Positions 1-5,173 of a stretch of 5,504 nucleotides of DNA are shown piece after piece. Both the position numbers and the translations under genes were made by a program. The first letter of the stretch is position 1. Each line of letters starts with the position of its first letter. Source of the DNA: DATFMH01 sp035267045. Lineage in GTDB: Bacteria > Bacteroidota > Rhodothermia > Balneolales > DATFMH01. The notes beneath the pieces were generated by a model that saw only the letters and a list, made by a program, of their open reading frames with translations, searched no databases and had not been told where the DNA came from. Where the stretch lies: the NCBI GenBank assembly GCA_035267045.1, contig DATFMH010000125.1:1-5504 (forward strand), given 5' to 3'.

Positions 1-44
1 TGGCAATGTACCAGTATCATTGAAATTCACTTCTTTAATCCTAT

Positions 45-626
45 TTATCTTGTTTGTGCCTTAATTATTTTATTTTGAACGGTCTGGTAATGCAACACTA
101 CAACACCGGAATTGAACGTTTGTGTGTCGGCAAGTTTTAGATTATGCTTGTTATGCAGGCCATCAAACATACGTTCCCCTTTACCTAAAATAACAGGGTG
201 AACAAGCAGCCAGAAATCGTCAACCAATCCCTGGTTTATTAGCATAGTTGCAGTGTTGAGGCTGCCGAATATTCCGATATCACTGCCCGGCTGACGTTTC
301 ATTCTCAGGACTTCCTCCACCATATATCTTTTAACTAATCGTGTATTATTCCAATTTACTTCGCTGAGAGTGCGGGAAAATACGATTTTAGGAATAGTGT
401 TTATTTTTTGAGCAAAGGCTAGCATGCTTTCGGGTAACTCCGGATTTTCAGGTGCGGTCGGCCAGAAATCCTGGAAAAGTTGATAAGTTGTCCGGCCGAA
501 CAGAATAGCGTCCAGGTGGTTAATCAATTTGGTGGCAAAAGTATGCAGCTCATCGTCAGCGATTGTCACGGTATGATCGGCAATACCATCCAGGCTGACA
601 TTTAATAATAGTATTACTTTTCTCAT
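45..626 (-). CDS. RibD C-terminal domain / dihydrofolate reductase-like protein
   Basis: The 193-residue protein has the compact DHFR-like fold of the RibD_C family. These proteins are annotated 'dihydrofolate reductase family' but are mostly uncharacterised NAD(P)H-dependent reductases, not proven folate enzymes. Visible marks are the N-terminal strand ending in SLDG (residues 11-14), ILFGRTTYQ at 41-49 followed by an FWP (54-56), the nucleotide-binding-like stretch DIGIFGS (116-122), LVDDFWLLVHPVILGKG (134-150) and a C-terminal strand GVVVLHY (174-180). The length is normal for the family. The ATG at 624-626 is chosen because the conserved first strand starts at once. No Shine-Dalgarno sequence is visible before it, which is common in Bacteroidota. 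The gene lies 270 bp downstream of the decayed VOC gene on the same strand. It could be the last gene of the DGPF operon or have its own promoter; I see no ECF-type promoter directly before it. The substrate is unknown. Confidence 0.88.
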   Translation of the reverse strand: MRKVILLLNVSLDGIADHTVTIADDELHTFATKLINHLDAILFGRTTYQLFQDFWPTAPENPELPESMLAFAQKINTIPKIVFSRTLSEVNWNNTRLVKRYMVEEVLRMKRQPGSDIGIFGSLNTATMLINQGLVDDFWLLVHPVILGKGERMFDGLHNKHNLKLADTQTFNSGVVVLHYQTVQNKIIKAQTR

Positions 627-896
627 GGATTTTGTTAGGTAATATAAAGGACCATTTCCATTTGGTAAATATTCAGAAATTTATTGAGTAATATCTCATA
701 TTCCAGTGATAAGATCATCTTTAAACCGATTCCTATACAAATCTGAGTAAGCCATCATCACATTACTTTATTTAATAAACATTATTATATCAAAATCCAA
801 TGGGGAATCTGTTTGTAATTATTATCTGTTACCACGTGGTAATTTATAACATCACCGAAATTAACCGTATCAAAAAAATGTGATAATTATCGATTG
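627..896. other. Gene-free spacer with a 14-bp perfect palindrome
   Basis: This 270-bp AT-rich spacer separates the VOC pseudogene from the RibD-C-like gene. I find no convincing coding sequence; the longest in-frame stretches are very short and resemble nothing. The only ordered element is the perfect palindrome TTACCACGTGGTAA at 829-842. The -7/-33 promoter elements expected for a Bacteroidota housekeeping promoter could not be placed with confidence. Confidence 0.5.
829..842. repeat. 14-bp perfect palindrome TTACCACGTGGTAA
   Basis: The sequence equals its own reverse complement over 14 bases with a CACGTG core and no spacer. Symmetry stops at both ends (G at 828 against T at 843). It lies 55 bp past the end of the VOC pseudogene and about 200 bp before the RibD-C-like start. 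With no loop it would be a poor RNA hairpin, so a dimeric regulator site is more likely than a terminator, but no regulator gene is adjacent. The role is unknown. Confidence 0.45.
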
Positions 897-1165
897 TTAC
901 TTTACTTGCTGGTTTTGGTCGTAACTGATCATCCAGTGTATACCAAATTTGTCTGTCAGCATTCCAAACCAGGCTCCCCTGAATGTTTCGTTCACAGGCA
1001 TACTGGTTTTCCACCGGCTGAAAGCTCATTATAAATCCGATCGGCTACCGGTGTATCTTTGTACTGCATCACCATAATAAAATCACCACCAATTACATAT
1101 TTGTAAAAAATAAAAGCCTCTTCGGTATTACCAGGTAAGCAAAAGTAAGGATTGAGTATTCGCAT
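897..1165 (-). pseudogene. Decayed single-domain VOC / PhnB-like gene (apparent internal deletion plus frameshift)
   Basis: Two pieces in different frames add up to a shortened PhnB-like VOC protein. The first reads from the ATG at 1163-1165: it opens MRILNPYFCLPGNTEEAF, continues to ELSAGGKPVCL and stops at 992-994. The second, one frame over, contains MPVNETFRGAWFGMLTDKFG then IHWMISYD and stops at 897-899. Adding a single A to the AAAA run (TTTT at 1007-1010 on the + strand) joins them as GGKTSMPVNETF, giving 89 residues. Intact relatives are about 135-150 residues. From family knowledge, the missing part is the middle: text after KDTPVADR (residues 36-43) jumps straight to the region near the end of the domain, so about 50 residues appear deleted in frame. 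It starts 33 bp after the stop of the upstream YCII gene, so it was the third gene of that operon. A 61-codon reading frame at 844-1029 is out of frame with both pieces and is not a gene. Confidence 0.82.
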
Positions 1166-1198
1166 CGTTTAAACATATTAAAGTGCTATATATTAATG

Positions 1199-1597
1199 TT
1201 AAAGAGATGATTTCCTTCGTTGTACGCTTTGTTCAACCATCGACGTAAGATCTGCAGCAGGACGTATTTCCCATCCTCCTTCAGCAAGATGCAGGGAAGG
1301 ATGCTTCGACATCAGTTGAATGGCGTGATTCAGATCGCGAGCTTCAAGGATCATAATCCCGCCTATCTGTTCTTTTGTTTCAATATAAGGACCGTCAGAT
1401 ATGGAAATCTTACCATTACGATAACGTAATGAGGTAGCATTCTGAGAACTTTGCAGGGCTTCTCCTCCTGTATAATTGCCGTTTTTACGCAGTTCATCAT
1501 CATAATTGAAACATTCATCCATGTACGTGTTTTGTTCACTTTCCGACATGGTTTCCCATTGTTTATCATTAATGTAGCCCAGGCAAATATATTTCAT
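1199..1597 (-). CDS. YCII-related (DGPF-type) domain protein, second copy
   Basis: This 132-residue protein belongs to the YCII/DGPF family: small alpha/beta-barrel ferredoxin-like proteins of unknown function, often encoded beside ECF42 sigma factors. It starts with the typical strand MKYICLGYI. The signature motif appears as DGPY (residues 68-71) followed by ETKEQIGG (73-80), a strand and a helix, and ends with WEIRP (109-113). The last residue of the motif is tyrosine rather than the usual phenylalanine. I chose the ATG at 1595-1597 over an in-frame TTG 15 bp upstream, because the conserved strand begins there and GAAAGAGA (1603-1610) sits 5 bp before it as a ribosome-binding site. It begins 23 bp after the stop of the first YCII gene, so the two are almost certainly co-transcribed. 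The pair look like diverged paralogues and could act together, but that is inference. Confidence 0.9.
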   Translation of the reverse strand: MKYICLGYINDKQWETMSESEQNTYMDECFNYDDELRKNGNYTGGEALQSSQNATSLRYRNGKISISDGPYIETKEQIGGIMILEARDLNHAIQLMSKHPSLHLAEGGWEIRPAADLTSMVEQSVQRRKSSL

Positions 1598-1620
1598 TAC
1601 TATCTCTTTCAAATAAACTG

Positions 1621-2070
1621 TTAGCGGTTTTTCTTTAATTGTTCTGAAACGATATCACTTTGTGCCGCTTTTTGTACATCTTCAGGAAATTCAGATGTCT
1701 CAAAAACCTGCCGAACCTCAATGACAGCTCCACTGTCAGCATTTACAGCAGGACATCGTTTGGCCCATTCAATAGCCTCTTCCTTCGATTTTACATCTAT
1801 TAACCAATACCCACCGATAACTTCCTTTGCTTCGACGAATGGTCCGTCGGTTACGCTTGTTTCGCCATCCTTAAACGCAACACGAGCTCCTTTTGCAAGT
1901 GGATGCAGGCCTTCTAATGAAATCAAAACATCGGCTTTGGCAAGATCTTCATTATACTTCATCATTTCAGCTACGGCTTCTTTTGGTGGCGCGAAGTTTT
2001 TATCCGCTTTCTTTGCAGCGGAAGCATCGGGCTGGTATTCGGGTGGGATCATAAACATCATAAATCGCAT
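1621..2070 (-). CDS. YCII-related (DGPF-type) domain protein, first copy
   Basis: This 149-residue protein is a canonical DGPF protein. It has an N-terminal strand MRFMMFMIPPEY, a helix around KEAVAEMMKYNEDLAKA (30-46), LISLEGLHPL (49-58), the motif DGPF at 75-78 followed by VEAKEVIGGYW (79-89), a helix EEAIEWAKRCP (97-107) and the strand VIEVRQVFE (116-124). A charged tail follows. The ATG at 2068-2070 is chosen because the fold starts there and GGAG (2079-2082) stands 8 bp upstream. A longer frame back to a TTG at 2130 would run through the promoter and is rejected. It is the first gene after the ECF-type promoter at 2117-2145. The biochemical role of the family is not established. The tie to the sigma factor is well supported by the promoter and by the known ECF42-DGPF gene association. 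Confidence 0.92.
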   Translation of the reverse strand: MRFMMFMIPPEYQPDASAAKKADKNFAPPKEAVAEMMKYNEDLAKADVLISLEGLHPLAKGARVAFKDGETSVTDGPFVEAKEVIGGYWLIDVKSKEEAIEWAKRCPAVNADSGAVIEVRQVFETSEFPEDVQKAAQSDIVSEQLKKNR

Positions 2071-2078
2071 GATAGAAT

Positions 2079-2082
2079 CTCC
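2079..2082 (-). promoter_or_regulatory. Ribosome-binding site GGAG that fixes the start of the first YCII gene
   Basis: GGAG lies 8 bp before the ATG at 2070. It is the clearest Shine-Dalgarno sequence in the window and supports the shorter 149-residue product over the 169-residue frame that opens at a TTG inside the promoter region. Confidence 0.6.
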
Positions 2083-2116
2083 ATTTAATTTTGAGTGAAA
2101 CATTGTTTTCATTAAA

Positions 2117-2145
2117 TAGTCGTTTGACAAGCTGGAAAATCGACA
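2117..2145 (-). promoter_or_regulatory. ECF42-type promoter of the DGPF operon (TGTCGA-N17-CGACTA)
   Basis: On the minus strand TGTCGA (2140-2145) is followed after exactly 17 bp by CGACTA (2117-2122). The identical pair with identical spacing stands before the VOC-sigma operon at 4640-4668. As I recall it, the target motif described for the ECF42 group is TGTCGA near -35 and a CGA-containing -10, which fits. The -10 ends 46 bp before the ATG at 2070, leaving a leader of about 40 nt. It would drive both YCII genes and the VOC pseudogene, and perhaps the RibD-C-like gene. Confidence 0.8.
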
Positions 2146-2216
2146 AGCATTTCTCCGTTTTATTACATTTCATGATCTATTTCAGTTAATGTTTATGCCA
2201 AATCAGAACAATTAAG

Positions 2217-2333
2217 CAGAGTGCATGGCGCACAGAGCAAGGCGGCAATATTGAATTTGCCATTCTCATTTCCTTTATAGACCCAATATTCAATACACTT
2301 AATTACTCTCCGTACTATACACCATACACTCTG
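2217..2333. repeat. 12-bp imperfect inverted repeat bounding a 93-bp interior
   Basis: CAGAGTGCATGG (2217-2228) and CCATACACTCTG (2322-2333) are inverted copies matching at 11 of 12 positions; the mismatch is a possible G-U pair in RNA. The interior contains GGCAA/TTGCC inverted arms and two near-identical 11-mers built around CAATATTG. The outer arm begins 6 bp after the sigma-factor stop codon. It could be a folded 3' end of the VOC-sigma transcript or a small non-autonomous element with terminal inverted repeats; I cannot see a convincing target-site duplication. No T-run follows, so a simple intrinsic terminator is not shown. Confidence 0.45.
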
Positions 2334-2339
2334 TTATAA

Positions 2340-3590
2340 TCATGTTAATTCCATGATCCGCTTTTCAATGAAACGTTTTTCAGGCTCCTGCTGCGCAAGT
2401 GATAATGCCTGTTTGAAAGATGTTCGCGCTTCATCAATTTTCCCCAGTCGCCGGTATAATTCAGCCCGGGCAGCATATATGAGGTGATAATTGTTCAGTT
2501 CATCCTTGTCCAAAATCGCATCGATTAATTTTAATCCTTCCGAATGACCATCATTCATAGCAATGGCGACAGCCCGGTTCAATTTGACGATGGGAGATGG
2601 ATTTATACGCATAAGCAAATTGTAAATGGCCGTTATTTCAGACCAGTCAGTTGACTCCGCATCACGAGCTTCGGCATGAACAGCTGCAATAGCTGCTTGT
2701 AATGTGTAAGGGCCGAAACAGTTTGAAGATAAAGCCTGCTGAACCAGTGAAAGTCCTTCATTGATAAGTTCCCGATCCCATAATGATCGATCCTGATCCT
2801 CCAACAGAATAAGATCACCGGATGAAGTTGTACGTGCTTCGCGCCGGGATTCGTGAAGCAGCATCATGGCGAGTAATCCTTTAACTTCTGAATCCGGTTG
2901 CAATTTCATTAAGGCGCGTCCCAAACGCATGGCTTGTTTGGAAAGATCAACTCTTGTTAATACCTGGCCGGAGGTGGCATAATATCCTTCATTAAATATG
3001 AGGTAGATTACCTGAAGCACGGCATCCAGGCGATCCGGGAATTCCTCGGGTAAAGGTACCTGATATGGTATTTTGGCATCACGAATTTTAGCTTTGGCAC
3101 GAACTATACGCTGAGCCAGGGTGGATGGTGAGACAAGATATGCATGAGCAATTTCTTCGGTCGTGAGATCACATACTTCCCTCAGCGTTAAAGCAACCCT
3201 GGCATCAAATGATAAAGCCGGATGACAACATGTGAAGATAAGACGGAGTTCATCATCCTCAATTTCAGTGTCCGCATATTCAGATGGATCAACCGTATCC
3301 GATTCGAGTTGTCGGTCATATTGGTCGGGCAGCATTTCAAATCTTGATTGCCGCCGTATCTTATCAATGGCTTTAAAACGCCCTGTCGAAATGAGCCAGG
3401 CCCCTGGATTCCGCGGAATGCCCGTTTCTCCCCATTGTTCAAGAGCTATTCGAAAGGCGTCGTGCATAGCATCTTCGGCCAGATCGAAGTCGCCAAGCAA
3501 ACGTATTAATGTTGCAAATACCCGCCGGGACTCCTTTCGGTATAAGTCATCAACAATTTGAGCGATATGTTCAGTATTATTACCGGACAT
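2340..3590 (-). CDS. ECF sigma factor, ECF42 type, with TPR-like C-terminal extension
   Basis: This 416-residue protein is an RNA-polymerase sigma factor that directs transcription from ECF promoters. Region 2 covers about residues 16-83, with LLGDFDLAEDAMHDAF (31-46), NPGAWL (61-66) and AIDKIRR (74-80). The linker contains the subfamily phrase LIFTCCHPAL (117-126). Region 4 covers about 127-172, with LTLREVCDLTTEEIAHA (134-150) and the recognition helix PSTLAQRIVRAKAKIR (155-170). A C-terminal extension of about 240 residues follows, with IYLIFNEGYY (195-204), LLAMMLLHESRREAR (239-253), LLEDQDRSLWD (262-272) and a TPR-like helix pair at about 368-400. Ordinary ECF factors are under 200 residues; this architecture and the DGPF neighbours mark the ECF42 group. 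No anti-sigma factor is encoded nearby, consistent with control through the extension. It starts 6 bp after the VOC stop with no clear Shine-Dalgarno site, suggesting translational coupling. Confidence 0.95.
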   Translation of the reverse strand: MSGNNTEHIAQIVDDLYRKESRRVFATLIRLLGDFDLAEDAMHDAFRIALEQWGETGIPRNPGAWLISTGRFKAIDKIRRQSRFEMLPDQYDRQLESDTVDPSEYADTEIEDDELRLIFTCCHPALSFDARVALTLREVCDLTTEEIAHAYLVSPSTLAQRIVRAKAKIRDAKIPYQVPLPEEFPDRLDAVLQVIYLIFNEGYYATSGQVLTRVDLSKQAMRLGRALMKLQPDSEVKGLLAMMLLHESRREARTTSSGDLILLEDQDRSLWDRELINEGLSLVQQALSSNCFGPYTLQAAIAAVHAEARDAESTDWSEITAIYNLLMRINPSPIVKLNRAVAIAMNDGHSEGLKLIDAILDKDELNNYHLIYAARAELYRRLGKIDEARTSFKQALSLAQQEPEKRFIEKRIMELT

Positions 3591-3596
3591 GTTTTA

Positions 3597-4514
3597 TTAT
3601 TGATCATACGCCTGTCGTAATTTATTCAAATCCAGCTTTTTCATTTGAAGCAGTACCTTCATCACATTTCTGGATTTAGCCGGATCGGCATTATTTATAT
3701 AATCACTCAATATTTCTGGGACGACCTGCCATGAAAGGCCGTATTTATCTTTTAACCATCCACATGCCTGAGCTTTCTCATCTCCATCCTCAGATAATAG
3801 TTCCCAATAATGATCGATATCATTTTGATTTTCACAGAATACCATAAAAGATATCGCTTCATTGAAAGTAAATGGTTGTTCAACGGCACTGTCCATGGCT
3901 ACAAACTTTTGTCCATTTAGAAAAAATTCTGCATGAACCATTTGGCCTTCCGGGCCAAAATAATCCGGCCCATAATATTCGTTCATGAGTATTTTTGAAT
4001 TATTAAACAGTGATATGTAATAATTCATGGCTTTTTCAGCGTTTCCCTGTTGAGTGCCGCAGAACATGAGACAGGGAGCAATTTTATGTGAGTTTCTGTC
4101 GGGTTCAGGATTATCAAAAGGGAGAATCAGCTGCCATGATACACCAAATTTATCTTGGACCCAGCCGTACTTTTGACTAAAGGGATATTTATCCAATTTC
4201 ATAAGAACAGAGCCATCATCAGATAGCCGTTTCCATAAATCATTAATTTCGTTATCTGATTCGCAAGTAATATAAAAAGAGATGGCCGGTGAATGCTTGT
4301 ATTCCGGACTGCCGTTCAGAGCTACAAAAGGTTGTCCATACAGCTCGAATTCTACTGTCAAAACCGATCCGGCCGGCTTACCGTGGATTTCAAACCCTTC
4401 TTCATTATAGTACGTTCGTTTCTTAATTCCTGAATCCGGAAAAATGGATTGATAGAATTCAGCCGCTTCTTCAGATTCATTATCGAACCATAAACAAGGT
4501 GTTATAGTGTTCAT
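3597..4514 (-). CDS. Tandem-domain VOC (PhnB / 3-demethylubiquinone-9 3-methyltransferase-like) protein
   Basis: This 305-residue protein is built from two vicinal-oxygen-chelate modules of the PhnB-like family, despite the family's misleading methyltransferase name. Module 1 (about 1-133) opens ITPCLWFDNESEEAAEFY and closes GWVQDKFGVSWQLILP (117-132). Module 2 (about 143-267) opens KIAPCLMFCG (144-153), has AEKAMNYYISLF (159-170) and closes GWLKDKYGLSWQVVP (252-266). The duplicated ending shows the internal repeat. A helical tail (about 270-305) with DPAKSRNVMKVLLQMKKLDL is the usual end of these proteins. VOC proteins include dioxygenases, glyoxalases and antibiotic-binding proteins; the substrate here is unknown. 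The ATG at 4512-4514 has AAGAG (4521-4525) 6 bp upstream. It is the first gene of the operon with the sigma factor and follows the ECF-type promoter at 4640-4668, with a leader of about 120 nt. Confidence 0.92.
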   Translation of the reverse strand: MNTITPCLWFDNESEEAAEFYQSIFPDSGIKKRTYYNEEGFEIHGKPAGSVLTVEFELYGQPFVALNGSPEYKHSPAISFYITCESDNEINDLWKRLSDDGSVLMKLDKYPFSQKYGWVQDKFGVSWQLILPFDNPEPDRNSHKIAPCLMFCGTQQGNAEKAMNYYISLFNNSKILMNEYYGPDYFGPEGQMVHAEFFLNGQKFVAMDSAVEQPFTFNEAISFMVFCENQNDIDHYWELLSEDGDEKAQACGWLKDKYGLSWQVVPEILSDYINNADPAKSRNVMKVLLQMKKLDLNKLRQAYDQ

Positions 4515-4639
4515 TTTGATCTCTTGTTAAAGTCACAAGTTTTTAGCACATAATGTAAATTAAATGTTGTTCTGAATTTTTTAGCGTAATTCGTTTATAT
4601 CGCGCTAATTATGTATTCATTTTATAGACATTCACTGGT

Positions 4640-4668
4640 TAGTCGATTCCCACAGGAAGAAATCGACA
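4640..4668 (-). promoter_or_regulatory. ECF42-type promoter of the VOC-sigma operon (TGTCGA-N17-CGACTA)
   Basis: On the minus strand TGTCGA (4663-4668) is followed after exactly 17 bp by CGACTA (4640-4645), the same two hexamers and spacing as at 2117-2145. The two sites also share TTT directly after TGTCGA, while the rest of the spacer differs. The -10 lies 125 bp before the VOC start, leaving a leader of about 120 nt. Because the sigma factor is the second gene of this operon, the site implies positive autoregulation. The site also contains a perfect 7-bp inverted repeat (GTCGATT 4642-4648, AATCGAC 4661-4667), so a repressor operator is a minor alternative. Confidence 0.8.
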
Positions 4669-4897
4669 TCCATAAAAAATATATGCTATCATTAAATGGA
4701 TTATGCATCGATTTTATAGAATCTATCTACGTAACCTGAATCAACTTATCCAATAATTTATATAAGTATATCGATTATATATGATTAAAAAATAGTAACA
4801 AAAAAAGATTGAAATGGATTGAATAACGTTAAACTTTTTCAGGCATAGTGTAACTGGATATTTGTCTCTTAATTGATTCAAGTATTGAAAGTTAAGC

Positions 4898-4922
4898 CGG
4901 TGAATGGAGAGTTCATTTACCG
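4898..4922. repeat. 9-bp hairpin CGGTGAATG / CATTTACCG with a 7-nt loop
   Basis: The arms CGGTGAATG (4898-4906) and CATTTACCG (4914-4922) pair at all nine positions if one G-U is allowed, around the loop GAGAGTT. No T-run follows on either strand, so it is not a standard intrinsic terminator. It lies about 250 bp past the kinase stop and 30 bp from the REP-like element; the two may belong to one folded 3' region. Confidence 0.4.
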
Positions 4923-4952
4923 CTGATAAAGCTTATGCCAAAACGACAAAAG

Positions 4953-5005
4953 GGGATTGCCACACCTCGCTCCAAAAAATTTTTGGGAGTCTCGTTCGCA
5001 ATGAC
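4953..5005. repeat. REP-like palindromic intergenic element (GATTGCC ... GCAATGAC)
   Basis: The element has outer arms ATTGC (4956-4960) and GCAAT (4998-5002) and an inner pairing of CTCC plus A-run with T-run plus GGGAG (about 4970-4990), forming a long imperfect hairpin. Its ends match a dispersed bacterial repeat that I recognise from many genomes, which reads CGTCATTGCGAGG...GCAATCCC on one strand and gggATTGCC...GCAATGACg on the other. It is unlike the surrounding AT-rich DNA. Such elements usually occur in many intergenic copies per genome; only one copy is in this window, so the dispersed nature is from memory and not shown here. Confidence 0.6.
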
Positions 5006-5173
5006 TGTTCGGGCTGTTTATTATTAGATGGAAGATTTTGTTTACCTTCGCATGATTAATCTATGCACTATCCCTTACACCTTGTTCATTGATAACAGTT
5101 AGGTGATCATTGTAAGAGCTGCGTGGTTAATTTTCAGGGAAAATCTGCCCTTAATCGCCTCGTCCGCTTTCTA

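Larger units (their letters stand above)
4669..5173. other. Gene-free AT-rich intergenic region
   Basis: This stretch of about 500 bp lies between the ECF-type promoter and the histidine-kinase stop codon. I find no supportable reading frame on either strand. The left part (to about 4890) is very AT-rich and carries no clear signal. The right part holds the hairpin at 4898-4922 and the REP-like element at 4953-5005. No T-tailed hairpin for the kinase transcript was found; the short AGGG/CCCT pairing near 5130-5155 is too weak to call. Confidence 0.5.

Noticed and set aside
844..1029. 61-codon minus-strand reading frame
   Set aside because: It is out of frame with both VOC remnants in the same DNA; the family motifs (GAWFGMLTDKFG and ELSAGGK) are in the other two frames, so this frame is a shadow of the pseudogene.
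1598..1612. TTG start five codons upstream for the second YCII protein
   Set aside because: The ATG at 1597 fits the conserved first strand, and the extra codons contain the GAAAGAGA ribosome-binding site.
1721..2098. 125-codon + strand frame opposite the first YCII gene, and similar + strand frames at 1220-1429 and 3232-3561
   Set aside because: All lie opposite well-recognised genes and show low-complexity or biased composition with no family resemblance.
2071..2130. N-terminal extension of the first YCII protein from a TTG start
   Set aside because: It would begin inside the ECF-type promoter, lacks family similarity, and bypasses the GGAG-ATG signal at 2068-2082.
3375..3400. TGTCGA on the + strand inside the sigma gene as a third ECF promoter
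   Set aside because: No CGAC element follows at 16-18 bp and no + strand gene lies downstream; the same holds for the minus-strand TGTCGA near 1308.
4849..4868. TGTAAC and GTCTC on the + strand as a different ECF promoter
   Set aside because: The spacing of 9 bp is far too short for a -35/-10 pair and no + strand gene follows.
5043..5050. TACCTTCG on the + strand as a Bacteroidota -7 element (TAnnTTTG)
   Set aside because: One mismatch, no TTG at the proper -33 distance, and only antisense kinase sequence downstream.
5130..5160. Terminator for the histidine kinase
   Set aside because: Only a 4-bp AGGG/CCCT stem with no T-run on the minus strand.
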